13,108 nucleotides of DNA from a bacterium. Lineage in GTDB: Bacteria > BMS3Abin14. The position numbers were made by a program, and so were the translations under genes. Positions 1-6,938 of this stretch are shown here, in pieces; position 1 is the stretch's first letter, and each line of letters starts with the position of its first letter. Below the pieces are notes generated by a model. It saw only the letters and a list, made by a program, of their open reading frames with translations, made no database searches and had not been told where the DNA came from. The DNA is taken from the NCBI GenBank assembly GCA_020350725.1, contig CP070719.1, positions 2,244,801-2,257,908 on the forward strand, written 5' to 3'.

Positions 1-9
1 ATCTTCCCC

Positions 10-177
10 TATCCGAAAAGACCGTTCACAGTTCACGGTTCACGGTTGGCAAACCGCCGTGATTAGTGACTTGTGATTCGTGATTAGGTAACGAATTCAG
101 AGTCCAAAGTGCTAAGTGATATGTGATAAGTAACAGGTCAATAAACTTATCTCTTATCACTTATCTCTTAGGACTAT
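10..177. repeat. Degenerate heptameric repeat block A
   Basis: From about 10 to 177 the DNA reads as consecutive 7-bp words that stay in one register (word starts at 24, 31, 38 and so on to 171). The words change along the block. GTTCACR words (24-44) give way to a GTTGG/AACCGCC junction (45-58), GTGATTN words (59-86), AGTNNNA words (101-135), and TCTCTTA/TCACTTA words (143-170). Neighbouring words are near-copies of each other, yet the families differ. Positions 73-177 recur almost without gaps at 349-453. No open reading frame with coding character is present. The pattern resembles the short tandemly repeated repetitive (STRR) heptamers described in cyanobacteria, but with several word families chained together. 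Function is unknown. Confidence 0.85.
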
Positions 178-193
178 AATATCCTTCCTCCTT

Positions 194-241
194 CGCCCTC
201 TCGCCCCACCGCCCTACCGCCCATGCGCCCCTTCGCAATTA
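194..241. repeat. Octameric CGCCC-type tandem repeat
   Basis: Six consecutive 8-bp words begin with CGC at 194, 202, 210, 218, 226 and 234. Most have the form CGCCCNNN. This is a change of period from 7 to 8 between heptamer block A and the hairpin element that follows. A related C-rich run, less regular, precedes the equivalent hairpin element near 11868-11900. Confidence 0.7.
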
Positions 242-293
242 CTGTGGCCCTCTGTGGTGGCGTCTATAGGGACGCCTCTGTGTCCTCTGTGGT
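237..293. repeat. Conserved hairpin element, copy 1
   Basis: A conserved left flank (AATTACTGTGGCCCTCT at 237-253) leads into a perfect 6-bp inverted repeat, GGCGTC (259-264) and GACGCC (271-276), with a 6-base loop. A right flank of two 9-bp words of CTCTGTGNN type follows (276-293). The same flanks surround a different hairpin at 11901-11950. The stem arms differ between copies, but both copies can pair. Whether this acts as RNA or as DNA cannot be told from the sequence. Confidence 0.7.
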
Positions 294-300
294 AACGGCT

Positions 301-454
301 GGTTCACCGTTCACAGTTCGCAGTTGAGACCGCTGTGATTGGTGATCCGTGATTCGTGATTAGGTAACGAATTCAGAGTCCTAAGTACTCAGTGATATGT
401 GATAAGTAACAGCTCAATATACTTATCTCTTATCACTTATCTCTCAGAACTATA
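301..454. repeat. Degenerate heptameric repeat block B
   Basis: This is a second copy of the heptamer series of block A, in the same orientation. The offset is 276 bp from 349 onwards and 278 bp before that, because the central junction is 2 bp shorter. Word order is the same: GTTCACN, GTTGAGA/CCGCT, GTGATTN, GTAAC, AGTCC, AGTGATA, TCTCTTA. The copies differ by scattered substitutions rather than gaps, so the register is kept over 22 words. The block is followed by a CCTTCCTCCTTCGCCCT run shared with 183-199. That run overlaps the stop codon of the membrane spermidine-synthase-like gene (473-475). Confidence 0.85.
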
Positions 455-472
455 TGTCCTTCCTCCTTCGCC

Positions 473-2677
473 CTATCGCCCCCTCTCCCTGAGCGCCATC
501 CCTCCCCCCAGGCTCGCAGCAAGCAGAAGGGAGTACAGGATCGGCGCGAAAAGTCCGGCCATCAGGGGCAGAGCCAGGCCGCAGATGATGACTCCCGCGG
601 CCGCTCCGGCGAGATCCAGGCCATATGCGGCCCCGCCCACTCGCCGCCAGCCGCTGGTCTGCAGCCGGGCGCTTCCCGCGGCGAAGGTTATGCCGGTCAG
701 AAGTCCGGCGACGATCACGAGGAGGAGAAACAGTACCAACCCTATCGGTTCGGGAAGCCGTCCGGCCGAACCGGACGCGAGCAGGATGGCATTGGCCAGG
801 AAGAATCCCGACCACAGCCAGGCGGGACGGGAGGGACGGTCCGCCCGGGGACACAGGACCGCCCCAAAGGCCATGCCTGCCATGTAAAAGGAAAGGAGAA
901 GGGCGATCCGGGAATAAAGGTACCCGTAGCTTACCTGATAGAGATAAAGGAGAACGGTCTCGGCACCGATCCCCGAGAACCCTCCCATGACAAGGAGGGC
1001 TGCTCCCCCCGGACCGGGGCCGCCGGCCGCACCGACGGCAAAAGCAGCCAGGACCAGCACCGCCAGGCCGAGGAGAAAAGCGTACCGCCATCCGGCCCTC
1101 TCGGGGAGAGAAAGAAGCCCGGCATAACCCGTCCTGCCCGCCCAGAGCCGCAGGCGGTGCCTGACCGCCTCGGGTCTCAGATCCGTATTGGGCGCCGTTC
1201 CCGCAGCGGCTGCCAGCCCCCTCTCGACCGCTTCCATCCGATCCGCGGAGAGGTCCGCGTCCAGATATTCGCTGCGCAGGAACCTCAGGTCAAGGAGGCG
1301 CTCCCCGGCCACCCTGTCGACCAGGTCGGCGGTCAGGGGAGGGATGGGATCTCTGGCCGCGATGACCACATACCGACTGAGGGGGTACCAGGTCCGATGG
1401 GGGAAAAACGGGGCAAGGGCCCCATCCAGGCAGGCCAGGTATTTCCCCTGCGCAGGGGCCACATAATTGGCCGGCTCTCCTACGGAAAAACTCAGAACTC
1501 CCCCCGGTTTCAGGGAGCGGGCCGCCTCCTGAAAGAAGCCGCGGGTGTAGAGTCGACTCGTCTGAAGGGTGCCGGGATCGGGCAGGTCCAGGATCACCAC
1601 ATCGTAAGTCAGGTCATCGGTCCTTCTCAGGTGCCGGCGCGCGTCACCGGGTAGGGTCCTGACCCTGTCGTCCGCAAGTGATCCGGCGGTCTCGGGAACG
1701 AACTCCCTTTCCATCTCCAGGACGGCCCTGTCCATGATCACGAGATCCACTCTCGCCACGGGATGGGCCAGGACCTGGCCGAGTATACCCGTCGCCCTCG
1801 AAGAGACCAGGAGGACCGTTTTCGGATCGGTGTGGGTCAACAGGCCGGGATGAACCGCCTCCTCGGAGGATCTCAGGTCCGGGTAACTCAGGATGGGCGA
1901 ACCGTCGTAAAAGAGAACCTGGCCCCCTTTCGACCCCTCGGTCCAGACCATGCTGCCCAGGGGCGATTCCCTCTTGGCCAGGACGGAGAACTGACCCCAG
2001 CGCAGATCGTCCAGGCTTTTCAGGTCGACATCGAGGACGAAAAGGGACAGAAAGGCAGCCGCCGCCAGGAGGGAAATGGCCCGAATCGGGCGGTGCTTCC
2101 CGGCGATCCACGCCATCGCAGCTGTGATCGCCAGCCCCAGGAACCAGGCCAGCCGGTAACCCTGCAGATGGGGCACGCCCACGAAGAAAAAGAAGACTCC
2201 GCCCACCGCGGCGCCGGCCGACTCGGCGGCAAAGGCCAGCGGGGCCTTTTCCTCGCCGGCTGCCGCGGCGCCGAAAGTGAAGTCCGCCCCGTCGACCAGG
2301 CAGAACGGAGACAGGATCACGAGATAGGACCCGGCCATGAAGGCAAGGCCCACCACCTGCCCCACCGGTACGCCCAGCAGGGGACGGACGGCGTCCATAA
2401 GGATGGCTGTCAGGGGAAAAAGGAAGACCAGGAGAAAAAGGGCCGCGTACAGGGCAAGGTCCGGCCGCGCCAGGCCGGGGAAAAGACGCCTGGAGAGAAG
2501 CCCCCCCAGGCTCACCCAGAGGAGCCAGGCGAACAGGCCGAGAGCGATGCCGAGCTCGTTGCCGGAGAAGTTCGCGATCCCCCTGCGCAGGAAGACGATC
2601 TGGGCGAGAACGGTGAGGACACCCATGAGGGTCAGGGCAGCATATACCCTTCCGCCCCCCGGCCCGTCACCGGTCAT
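473..2677 (-). CDS. Multi-pass membrane protein with embedded spermidine-synthase-like domain
   Basis: The 734-residue protein has three parts. An N-terminal hydrophobic region with about six to seven likely helices spans residues 12-215. A soluble domain of spermidine-synthase/class I methyltransferase type spans about 225-445. A second hydrophobic bundle spans about 530-725. In the soluble domain the acidic strand end (VIMDRAVLEME, about 313-323), YDVVILDLPDP (358-368) and the LYTRGFF segment (376-382) fit the family. The glycine-rich nucleotide loop, normally GGGDG, reads SSRAT (292-296), so normal aminopropyl transfer is doubtful. The start ATG overlaps the stop of the upstream activator gene (ATGA) and is preceded by GGAGGAAGAGG, indicating translational coupling. 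The last codons and stop lie in repeat DNA. Fold assignment is firm; the reaction is unknown. Confidence 0.88.
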   Translation of the reverse strand: MTGDGPGGGRVYAALTLMGVLTVLAQIVFLRRGIANFSGNELGIALGLFAWLLWVSLGGLLSRRLFPGLARPDLALYAALFLLVFLFPLTAILMDAVRPLLGVPVGQVVGLAFMAGSYLVILSPFCLVDGADFTFGAAAAGEEKAPLAFAAESAGAAVGGVFFFFVGVPHLQGYRLAWFLGLAITAAMAWIAGKHRPIRAISLLAAAAFLSLFVLDVDLKSLDDLRWGQFSVLAKRESPLGSMVWTEGSKGGQVLFYDGSPILSYPDLRSSEEAVHPGLLTHTDPKTVLLVSSRATGILGQVLAHPVARVDLVIMDRAVLEMEREFVPETAGSLADDRVRTLPGDARRHLRRTDDLTYDVVILDLPDPGTLQTSRLYTRGFFQEAARSLKPGGVLSFSVGEPANYVAPAQGKYLACLDGALAPFFPHRTWYPLSRYVVIAARDPIPPLTADLVDRVAGERLLDLRFLRSEYLDADLSADRMEAVERGLAAAAGTAPNTDLRPEAVRHRLRLWAGRTGYAGLLSLPERAGWRYAFLLGLAVLVLAAFAVGAAGGPGPGGAALLVMGGFSGIGAETVLLYLYQVSYGYLYSRIALLLSFYMAGMAFGAVLCPRADRPSRPAWLWSGFFLANAILLASGSAGRLPEPIGLVLFLLLVIVAGLLTGITFAAGSARLQTSGWRRVGGAAYGLDLAGAAAGVIICGLALPLMAGLFAPILYSLLLAASLGGGMALRERGR

Positions 2678-3951
2678 CCGTCCTCTTCCTCCCCGGGTGC
2701 CCTGTTCCTGTCGGAGAGGCCGTATCTCCTGAGCCGGTCGTAGAACGTCGACTTCGCGATACCGAGGGAACGGGCGGCGGCCCTGATGTTGCCGTCCGAT
2801 TTCTCGAGGGCCCGGACGTAGTACATGCGTTCCAGTTCCTCGAGGGTGTGCGGCGTGGGAAAGTCCGGCTCCCCCCCGTCCCCGCCCTCGTCGAGGAAGA
2901 TCAGGTCGCCCGGACCGATCCTCGCTCCTTCCCTGAGGATGGCGGCCCGTTCGAGCACGTTCTTCAGCTCCCTCACGTTGCCCGGCCAGGGATGCCGCAT
3001 GAGCCTTCTCATGGCTCCCTTGTCTATCTCGACCTCGCCGCCCAGGAAGTGACGGGCCAGGAGAGGGATATCCTCCGGCCTCTCGCGCAGGGACGGGACA
3101 ACGAGGGGAAGCACGTGGAGCCTGTAGAGCAGGTCCTCCCGGAACCGACCCTGATCCGCCTCCAGTTTGAGATTGCGGTGGGTGGCTGTCACGACCCGCA
3201 CGTCGACTCCCACGGTGGATTGGGAGCCAACCCGCCTGATCTCGCCCGCCTCCAGAACCCTGAGCAGCTTGGGCTGAAGATCCATGGACAGCTCCCCGAT
3301 CTCGTCGAGAAAGAGGGTTCCGCCGTCGGCCTGCTCGAAGGCTCCCTTTCGGGGGGATGATGCCCCCGTGAAGGCACCCTTCTCGTGGCCGAACAGTTCG
3401 CTCTCGACGAGGTCGGCGGAAATGGCCCCGCAGTTGATGGCCACGAAGGGACCCGAGGCTCTCGGGCTGAGATCGTGGACAGCCTGTGCCACCAGCTCCT
3501 TACCGCACCCTGTCTCGCCTATGATGAGGACCGTCTTGATGGTGGTGGCGAACTGTCTGATCTTACCGAAGAGCTCCTCCATGGCCGGCGACCGCCCCAC
3601 GATTCCCCGAAATGTCCTTCCGGACGAGGGAACCTGCTTCCTCTCGGTCTCCCTGTCCCATTCCGCCTCCTCCCCGGTGAGGCGGAGGAGGTAGGGCCCT
3701 ATGGTGAACTCGCCCCCTTTTTCCAGGAGGGCCTTTTCGACACGCTCGCCGGCGATCCAGGTGCCGTTCGTGCTCCGGTCCAGAAGGAGGTAGCGGCTCC
3801 CCTGACGGATGAGCTCCGCATGGCTCCGGCTCACGGTCTCATCGGGGAGGATGATCTGGTTCTTTCGTCCCCGGCCGATGCCGATGTCCCTGGTGCTGCC
3901 GATGCGGTAGCCCCCCAGATATTGATCCCGTCTGTAGACCTCTATCCTCAT
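2674..3951 (-). CDS. FHA-domain sigma-54-dependent transcriptional activator
   Basis: The 425-residue regulator has an N-terminal FHA phosphothreonine-binding domain (about 18-90, with GRGRKN, SRSHAEL and STNGTW). An AAA+ sigma-54 interaction domain follows (about 115-340), and a Fis-type helix-turn-helix ends the protein (about 385-412, DGNIRAAARSLGIAKSTFYDRL). Walker A is GETGCGKE (145-152), the sigma-54-contacting GAFTGA loop is intact (192-197), Walker B is TLFLDEIG (212-219), and FREDLLYRL (270-278) is the arginine-finger region. There is no receiver domain, so input is probably Ser/Thr phosphorylation read by the FHA domain; no kinase gene is in the window. The frame stays open upstream to 4185, but the start at 3951 is preferred. 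It begins exactly at the FHA fold and sits 1 bp after the aldolase stop. Family assignment is very secure; the target promoters are inferred. Confidence 0.96.
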   Translation of the reverse strand: MRIEVYRRDQYLGGYRIGSTRDIGIGRGRKNQIILPDETVSRSHAELIRQGSRYLLLDRSTNGTWIAGERVEKALLEKGGEFTIGPYLLRLTGEEAEWDRETERKQVPSSGRTFRGIVGRSPAMEELFGKIRQFATTIKTVLIIGETGCGKELVAQAVHDLSPRASGPFVAINCGAISADLVESELFGHEKGAFTGASSPRKGAFEQADGGTLFLDEIGELSMDLQPKLLRVLEAGEIRRVGSQSTVGVDVRVVTATHRNLKLEADQGRFREDLLYRLHVLPLVVPSLRERPEDIPLLARHFLGGEVEIDKGAMRRLMRHPWPGNVRELKNVLERAAILREGARIGPGDLIFLDEGGDGGEPDFPTPHTLEELERMYYVRALEKSDGNIRAAARSLGIAKSTFYDRLRRYGLSDRNRAPGEEEDG

Positions 3952-3952
3952 G

Positions 3953-4570
3953 TCACCGATCCCCGGTCCGGTCCTCTCCCAGGAGCTCCTCCATCGACAT
4001 GCCGAGAGCGGCGCATCGGAGGAGGATGTCGCAGGACCACTCGAGGGCATGTGAGAGGTGAAGGCCCCTCTCCAGGCTCTCGGCCGCCGCGAAGGCTCCG
4101 TGCCCCCGCACAACGACAATGGGAAACTCGGCCAGCAGCCGACCGAGCTCTCTCCCCAATCCCTCGGATCCGACCTCCTGCGCACTGGTCAACACGGGGA
4201 CCCTCTCGAAGTAGTGCCGGCCCTCGACGTCCGCCGGCAGGATATCCCGGCCCAGCATCGACAGGGCGGTGGCCGACCGGGGATGGGTGTGGACGACGGC
4301 CAGCGCCGTGGTAGCGTGATAGATAGCCCGGTGGACCCTGACCTCGGTGGAGGCCAGGGAGGTCCGGCTGTCATCGGGCCCCACACCGACGGACACGAGA
4401 TCCTCCCGGTCCAGGTCGGCGAGCATGGCTCCCCTGCGCGTGATCACGACACGGTCGCCGATCCTCATGCTCAGGTTTCCGCTGTGTGAGTTGTTCAGAC
4501 CGCCCGTGAAAAGGAGTCTGCCGATCCGGGCGAATTCAGAGGCTGCACTCTTCGGTACTTCTTGCCCCAT
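3953..4570 (-). CDS. Class II aldolase/adducin family sugar-phosphate aldolase
   Basis: The 205-residue protein is of L-fuculose-1-phosphate aldolase type. The expected zinc ligands are H94 and H96 (VVHTHP) and H157 (RGHGA). E76 (STE) sits at the catalytic acid position, and NSHSGNLS (27-34) matches the phosphate-binding loop. These positions fall within two or three residues of the classical FucA numbering. Such enzymes cleave ketose 1-phosphates to dihydroxyacetone phosphate and an aldehyde. Known substrates in the family include fuculose-1-P, 5-deoxyribulose-1-P and 5-methylthioribulose-1-P; the sequence alone does not decide between them. A GGAG ribosome-binding site lies about 8 bases before the ATG. 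The gene leads a three-gene unit with the activator and the membrane protein, behind a sigma-54-like promoter. Confidence 0.93.
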   Translation of the reverse strand: MGQEVPKSAASEFARIGRLLFTGGLNNSHSGNLSMRIGDRVVITRRGAMLADLDREDLVSVGVGPDDSRTSLASTEVRVHRAIYHATTALAVVHTHPRSATALSMLGRDILPADVEGRHYFERVPVLTSAQEVGSEGLGRELGRLLAEFPIVVVRGHGAFAAAESLERGLHLSHALEWSCDILLRCAALGMSMEELLGEDRTGDR

Positions 4571-4697
4571 TATCCGGTCTCCATTCCCCTCTTGATCTTA
4601 TGTCCTGGAATGTTTTCCGAGTGCCGGCCGCCTCGGGAGCGGCGTCGATGGAGGCCGAACCCGAGGATGACCCCCTCCGGCATCGTGTTCGGTTTCT

Positions 4698-4715
4698 GAT
4701 TCAATTTCCGTTCCA
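4698..4715 (-). promoter_or_regulatory. Sigma-54-like -24/-12 promoter upstream of the class II aldolase
   Basis: On the minus strand the sequence TGGAACGGAAATTGAA matches the consensus TGGCACGNNNNTTGCA at most informative positions. GG and the downstream G are correctly spaced by 10 bases. The -12 element reads GA instead of GC, and -24 has one A-for-C change. It lies about 130 bp before the aldolase ATG, in the 256-bp gap after the dehydrogenase gene. The same transcription unit encodes a sigma-54 activator, which makes autoregulation plausible. Confidence 0.4.
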
Positions 4716-4826
4716 GAAAAAGAGGGGCTTTACCACGGCGATACCCATCCCCGTTCCCGGGTTGCCGGGCGGGCCGCCGTCTCCTTGGGAGGCCGGCCCT
4801 GAAAACCTCTCCTCAACCGGGGAAGG

Positions 4827-5840
4827 TCAACCGTTGGGCCTGACAATGACTTTGATGGACTCCTTCCCCTCGGTGACGAGAGCGAAGCCCCTCTGAATAT
4901 CCTCCAGGGCCAGCCGGTGCGTGATCAAATCGTCCACGGTGACGGTTCCCTTTGCCAGCAGGTCCATGGCGTCCACGATGTCCGGCGGGCCGCAGTAATA
5001 GGAGGTGAGGACCCGGATCTCGCTTCTCCAGAGTTCGTTGACGGGGATGGTGACGGTCCTGTCCGGGTCCGGAACCGCGAAGAACACCACCGCGCCCCCC
5101 TTGTCCACCCACGCCCAGGCTTCCTCAACGGCTGACAGGGCCGAAGTGCACAGCATCACGACGTCGGCCTTTGCCCCCTTCCCACCCGCCGGTTGCGCCG
5201 CATCGTCCCCGGACGCGAGGATGGTCTCGTCCGCCCCGATACCTCCCGCAAACTCGAGCCTCCCCGCATCGACGTCCACGGCGACAACCCGGCAGTTCCT
5301 CGCCTTCGCCAGCTTGACGTGCAGCAGGCCGGACATGCCGCAGCCCAGGACCATGACCGTTTGGCCCTCCCGGACCCCGGCCAGCCGCCAGGCCCTGACC
5401 ACACAGGCGAGGGGTTCGATGAATGTGCTCTGGTCGTACGACATTCCCTCGGGAAGCAGGTAGGTGCCCTTCTCCACGAGGGCCCTCGGCACGAGGATGA
5501 ATTCCGCGAAGCCCCCGGGCAGCCTTTCCGTGACCAGGGAGCAGACCGGGAAATGGCCGTCACGGCAATACGGACATTCCATGCAGGGAACCTTCGGCGC
5601 GATGAATACCCTGTCGCCCGGTTTGAATCCCTTCACCGACGCACCGGCTTCGACAACTTCCCCGCCCACCTCATGTCCCTGCACCAGGGGAGCCCTGGGA
5701 AGCCGGTACCACTCGACGACGTCACTGCCGCAGATACCGCAGGAGATGACCTTGACCAGGATCTCGTCCGGTCCCGTCCCGGGTCTGGGGACCTCCTCGA
5801 TCCTGATGTCCCGGTTGTTGTACCAGACGGCGACCTTCAT
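4827..5840 (-). CDS. Zinc-dependent medium-chain alcohol/polyol dehydrogenase
   Basis: The 337-residue member of the MDR superfamily has likely catalytic zinc ligands C34 (CGICGSD), H56-E57 (GHE) and possibly E142. The four-cysteine structural zinc lobe is complete (C86, C89, C92, C100). The Rossmann loop is GCGMSG (166-171), and an aspartate ends the second strand (VVAVDVD, about 187-191), which favours NAD(H) over NADP(H). Relatives include sorbitol and threonine dehydrogenases, so a polyol or an aldehyde/alcohol pair is the probable substrate. The gene begins 10 bp after the lsrF-like stop with AAGGGG as ribosome-binding site, so the two are almost certainly co-transcribed. A product aldehyde of the neighbouring aldolase would be a natural substrate, but this is inference. 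Confidence 0.94.
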   Translation of the reverse strand: MKVAVWYNNRDIRIEEVPRPGTGPDEILVKVISCGICGSDVVEWYRLPRAPLVQGHEVGGEVVEAGASVKGFKPGDRVFIAPKVPCMECPYCRDGHFPVCSLVTERLPGGFAEFILVPRALVEKGTYLLPEGMSYDQSTFIEPLACVVRAWRLAGVREGQTVMVLGCGMSGLLHVKLAKARNCRVVAVDVDAGRLEFAGGIGADETILASGDDAAQPAGGKGAKADVVMLCTSALSAVEEAWAWVDKGGAVVFFAVPDPDRTVTIPVNELWRSEIRVLTSYYCGPPDIVDAMDLLAKGTVTVDDLITHRLALEDIQRGFALVTEGKESIKVIVRPNG

Positions 5841-5850
5841 TGGAGCCGGC

Positions 5851-6732
5851 TCACCCCTTGTGCTTCAGAGTATTGAATAGGTCCAGAGCCCTGTCGGGGG
5901 TCTCGTCGTCGTGGACCACGGCTCGGACGGCCTGGATCATGGCCTCTGGTGCCTCGGACTGGAAGATGTTGCGCCCCATGTCGACGCCCGCTGCCCCCTG
6001 CTGCACGGCGTTGTAGGCCATGGTCAGGGCGTCGATCTCCGGTATCTTCTTGCCGCCCGCCATGACGATGGGCACCGGGCAGGAGGCGGTGACCGTCTCG
6101 AAGCCGTCCTCAACGTAGTAGGTCTTGATGTAGTGGGCGCCCAGTTCGGCGCAGATCCGGGTGGCGAGCCTGAAATACCGGGCGTCCCGGACCATGTCCT
6201 TGCCCACCGCCGTGACGGCCAGGGTGGGGATGCCGTACCGGGTTCCCGCGTCCACCAGCCTCGTCATGTTGATGATGGACTCCTTCTCGTATTCGCCGCC
6301 GATGAAGACCTGAACGGCCATGGCGCACACGTTCAGACGGATGGAGTCCTCGATGTCCACGGCGATCTCCTCGTTGGACAGCTCCTTGAGGATGCTGGCG
6401 CCTCCTGAGGCCCTGAGAACGATGGATTGGGTCAGGGAGGGGGGAACCACGCTCCGGAGGATGCCCCTCGTCAGCATGAGTGTGTCGGCATAGGGCACCA
6501 GGGGGAGGATGTTGATGTCCACACGCTCCAGACCGGTCACGGCTCCCTGGAAGTATCCGTGATCGATGGCCAGCATGACCGTTCTCCCTGACCTGGGATT
6601 GAAGATGCGTGCCAGCCGGTTCTTCATGCCCCAGTCCAGGGCGTTGGATCCCTTGAGAAAAAAGCCTTCCGTCTCCTGGGGCTTATCGGTGTGGTACTGT
6701 TTCCCTTCCCTCACATCGTCCATGTCTGCCAT
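5851..6732 (-). CDS. lsrF: LsrF-like class I aldolase/thiolase (AI-2 processing family)
   Basis: The 293-residue protein is close to E. coli LsrF from the first residues ([11 protein letters not shown]) through ALDWGM, IFNP, DHGYFQG and [11 protein letters not shown] to [11 protein letters not shown]. The Schiff-base lysine is K203 (IKTYYVE), the same number as in E. coli. LsrF is the last enzyme of autoinducer-2 breakdown, transferring an acetyl group from 3-hydroxy-5-phosphonooxypentane-2,4-dione to CoA and leaving dihydroxyacetone phosphate. A GAGGAGG ribosome-binding site precedes the ATG by 7-8 bases. No LsrK, LsrR, LsrG or Lsr transporter gene is in the window; the partners here are a dehydrogenase and a class II aldolase. 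The natural substrate may therefore be a related phosphorylated ketone. Family assignment is very secure, exact function less so. Confidence 0.93.
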   Translation of the reverse strand: MADMDDVREGKQYHTDKPQETEGFFLKGSNALDWGMKNRLARIFNPRSGRTVMLAIDHGYFQGAVTGLERVDINILPLVPYADTLMLTRGILRSVVPPSLTQSIVLRASGGASILKELSNEEIAVDIEDSIRLNVCAMAVQVFIGGEYEKESIINMTRLVDAGTRYGIPTLAVTAVGKDMVRDARYFRLATRICAELGAHYIKTYYVEDGFETVTASCPVPIVMAGGKKIPEIDALTMAYNAVQQGAAGVDMGRNIFQSEAPEAMIQAVRAVVHDDETPDRALDLFNTLKHKG

Positions 6733-6779
6733 CCGGCGTCCTCCTCGGGAACTGACGTCTGTCGTTTATCCACCAAAAA

Positions 6780-6808
6780 TTCTTATCTTTTAACAGGTTA
6801 AATTTCAA
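6780..6808 (-). promoter_or_regulatory. Candidate lsrF promoter with palindromic operator
   Basis: On the minus strand TTGAAA (6803-6808) is followed after 17 bases by TAAGAA (6780-6785). This would place transcription start about 40 bases before the lsrF ATG. The -10 is weak. The spacer contains a perfect 14-bp inverted repeat, TTTAACAGGTTAAA (6789-6802, given on the plus strand). Its position between -35 and -10 is typical of a repressor operator. Confidence 0.45.
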
Positions 6809-6852
6809 CCCCTGATCGGACAGGTTGCCGCCCCCGCCTCCTGTCGGGCGGC

Positions 6853-6872
6853 TCCGGAACCCGTTTTCCGGA
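6853..6872. repeat. Perfect 7-bp inverted repeat in the divergent intergenic region
   Basis: TCCGGAA (6853-6859) and TTCCGGA (6866-6872) pair perfectly around a 6-base loop, midway between the divergent lsrF and deacetylase genes. No U-tract follows on either strand, so it is not an intrinsic terminator. It could be a regulator binding site for either gene. Confidence 0.4.
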
Positions 6873-6938
6873 TCGGCTGCGGATTTCGGTGTCACCTGTA
6901 ATCTTGCCCCTTGCTGAGCATTCTGCTATTGATCTCTG

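Noticed and set aside
24-454. Direct repeats suggesting a CRISPR array
   Set aside because: The repeats are 7-bp degenerate words without unique spacers of regular length, and no cas genes are present.
1763-2743. Long plus-strand open frame (326 codons) opposite the spermidine-synthase-like gene
   Set aside because: It is a high-GC antisense shadow with no recognisable domain and a composition rich in G, Q, R and P. The opposite strand has clear homology. The same reasoning excludes plus-strand frames at 3385-4314 and 8774-9901, and the minus-strand frame at 7164-8483.
3952-4185. Longer start for the FHA/sigma-54 activator, giving 78 extra residues
   Set aside because: The extra residues overlap the aldolase gene out of frame, look non-coding (Ser/Arg/Pro-rich) and precede a complete FHA domain. 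The ATG at 3951 fits the coupled gene order.
4600-4896. Plus-strand open frame in the 256-bp gap before the class II aldolase
   Set aside because: No ribosome-binding site or recognisable domain; it runs into the dehydrogenase gene on the opposite strand.
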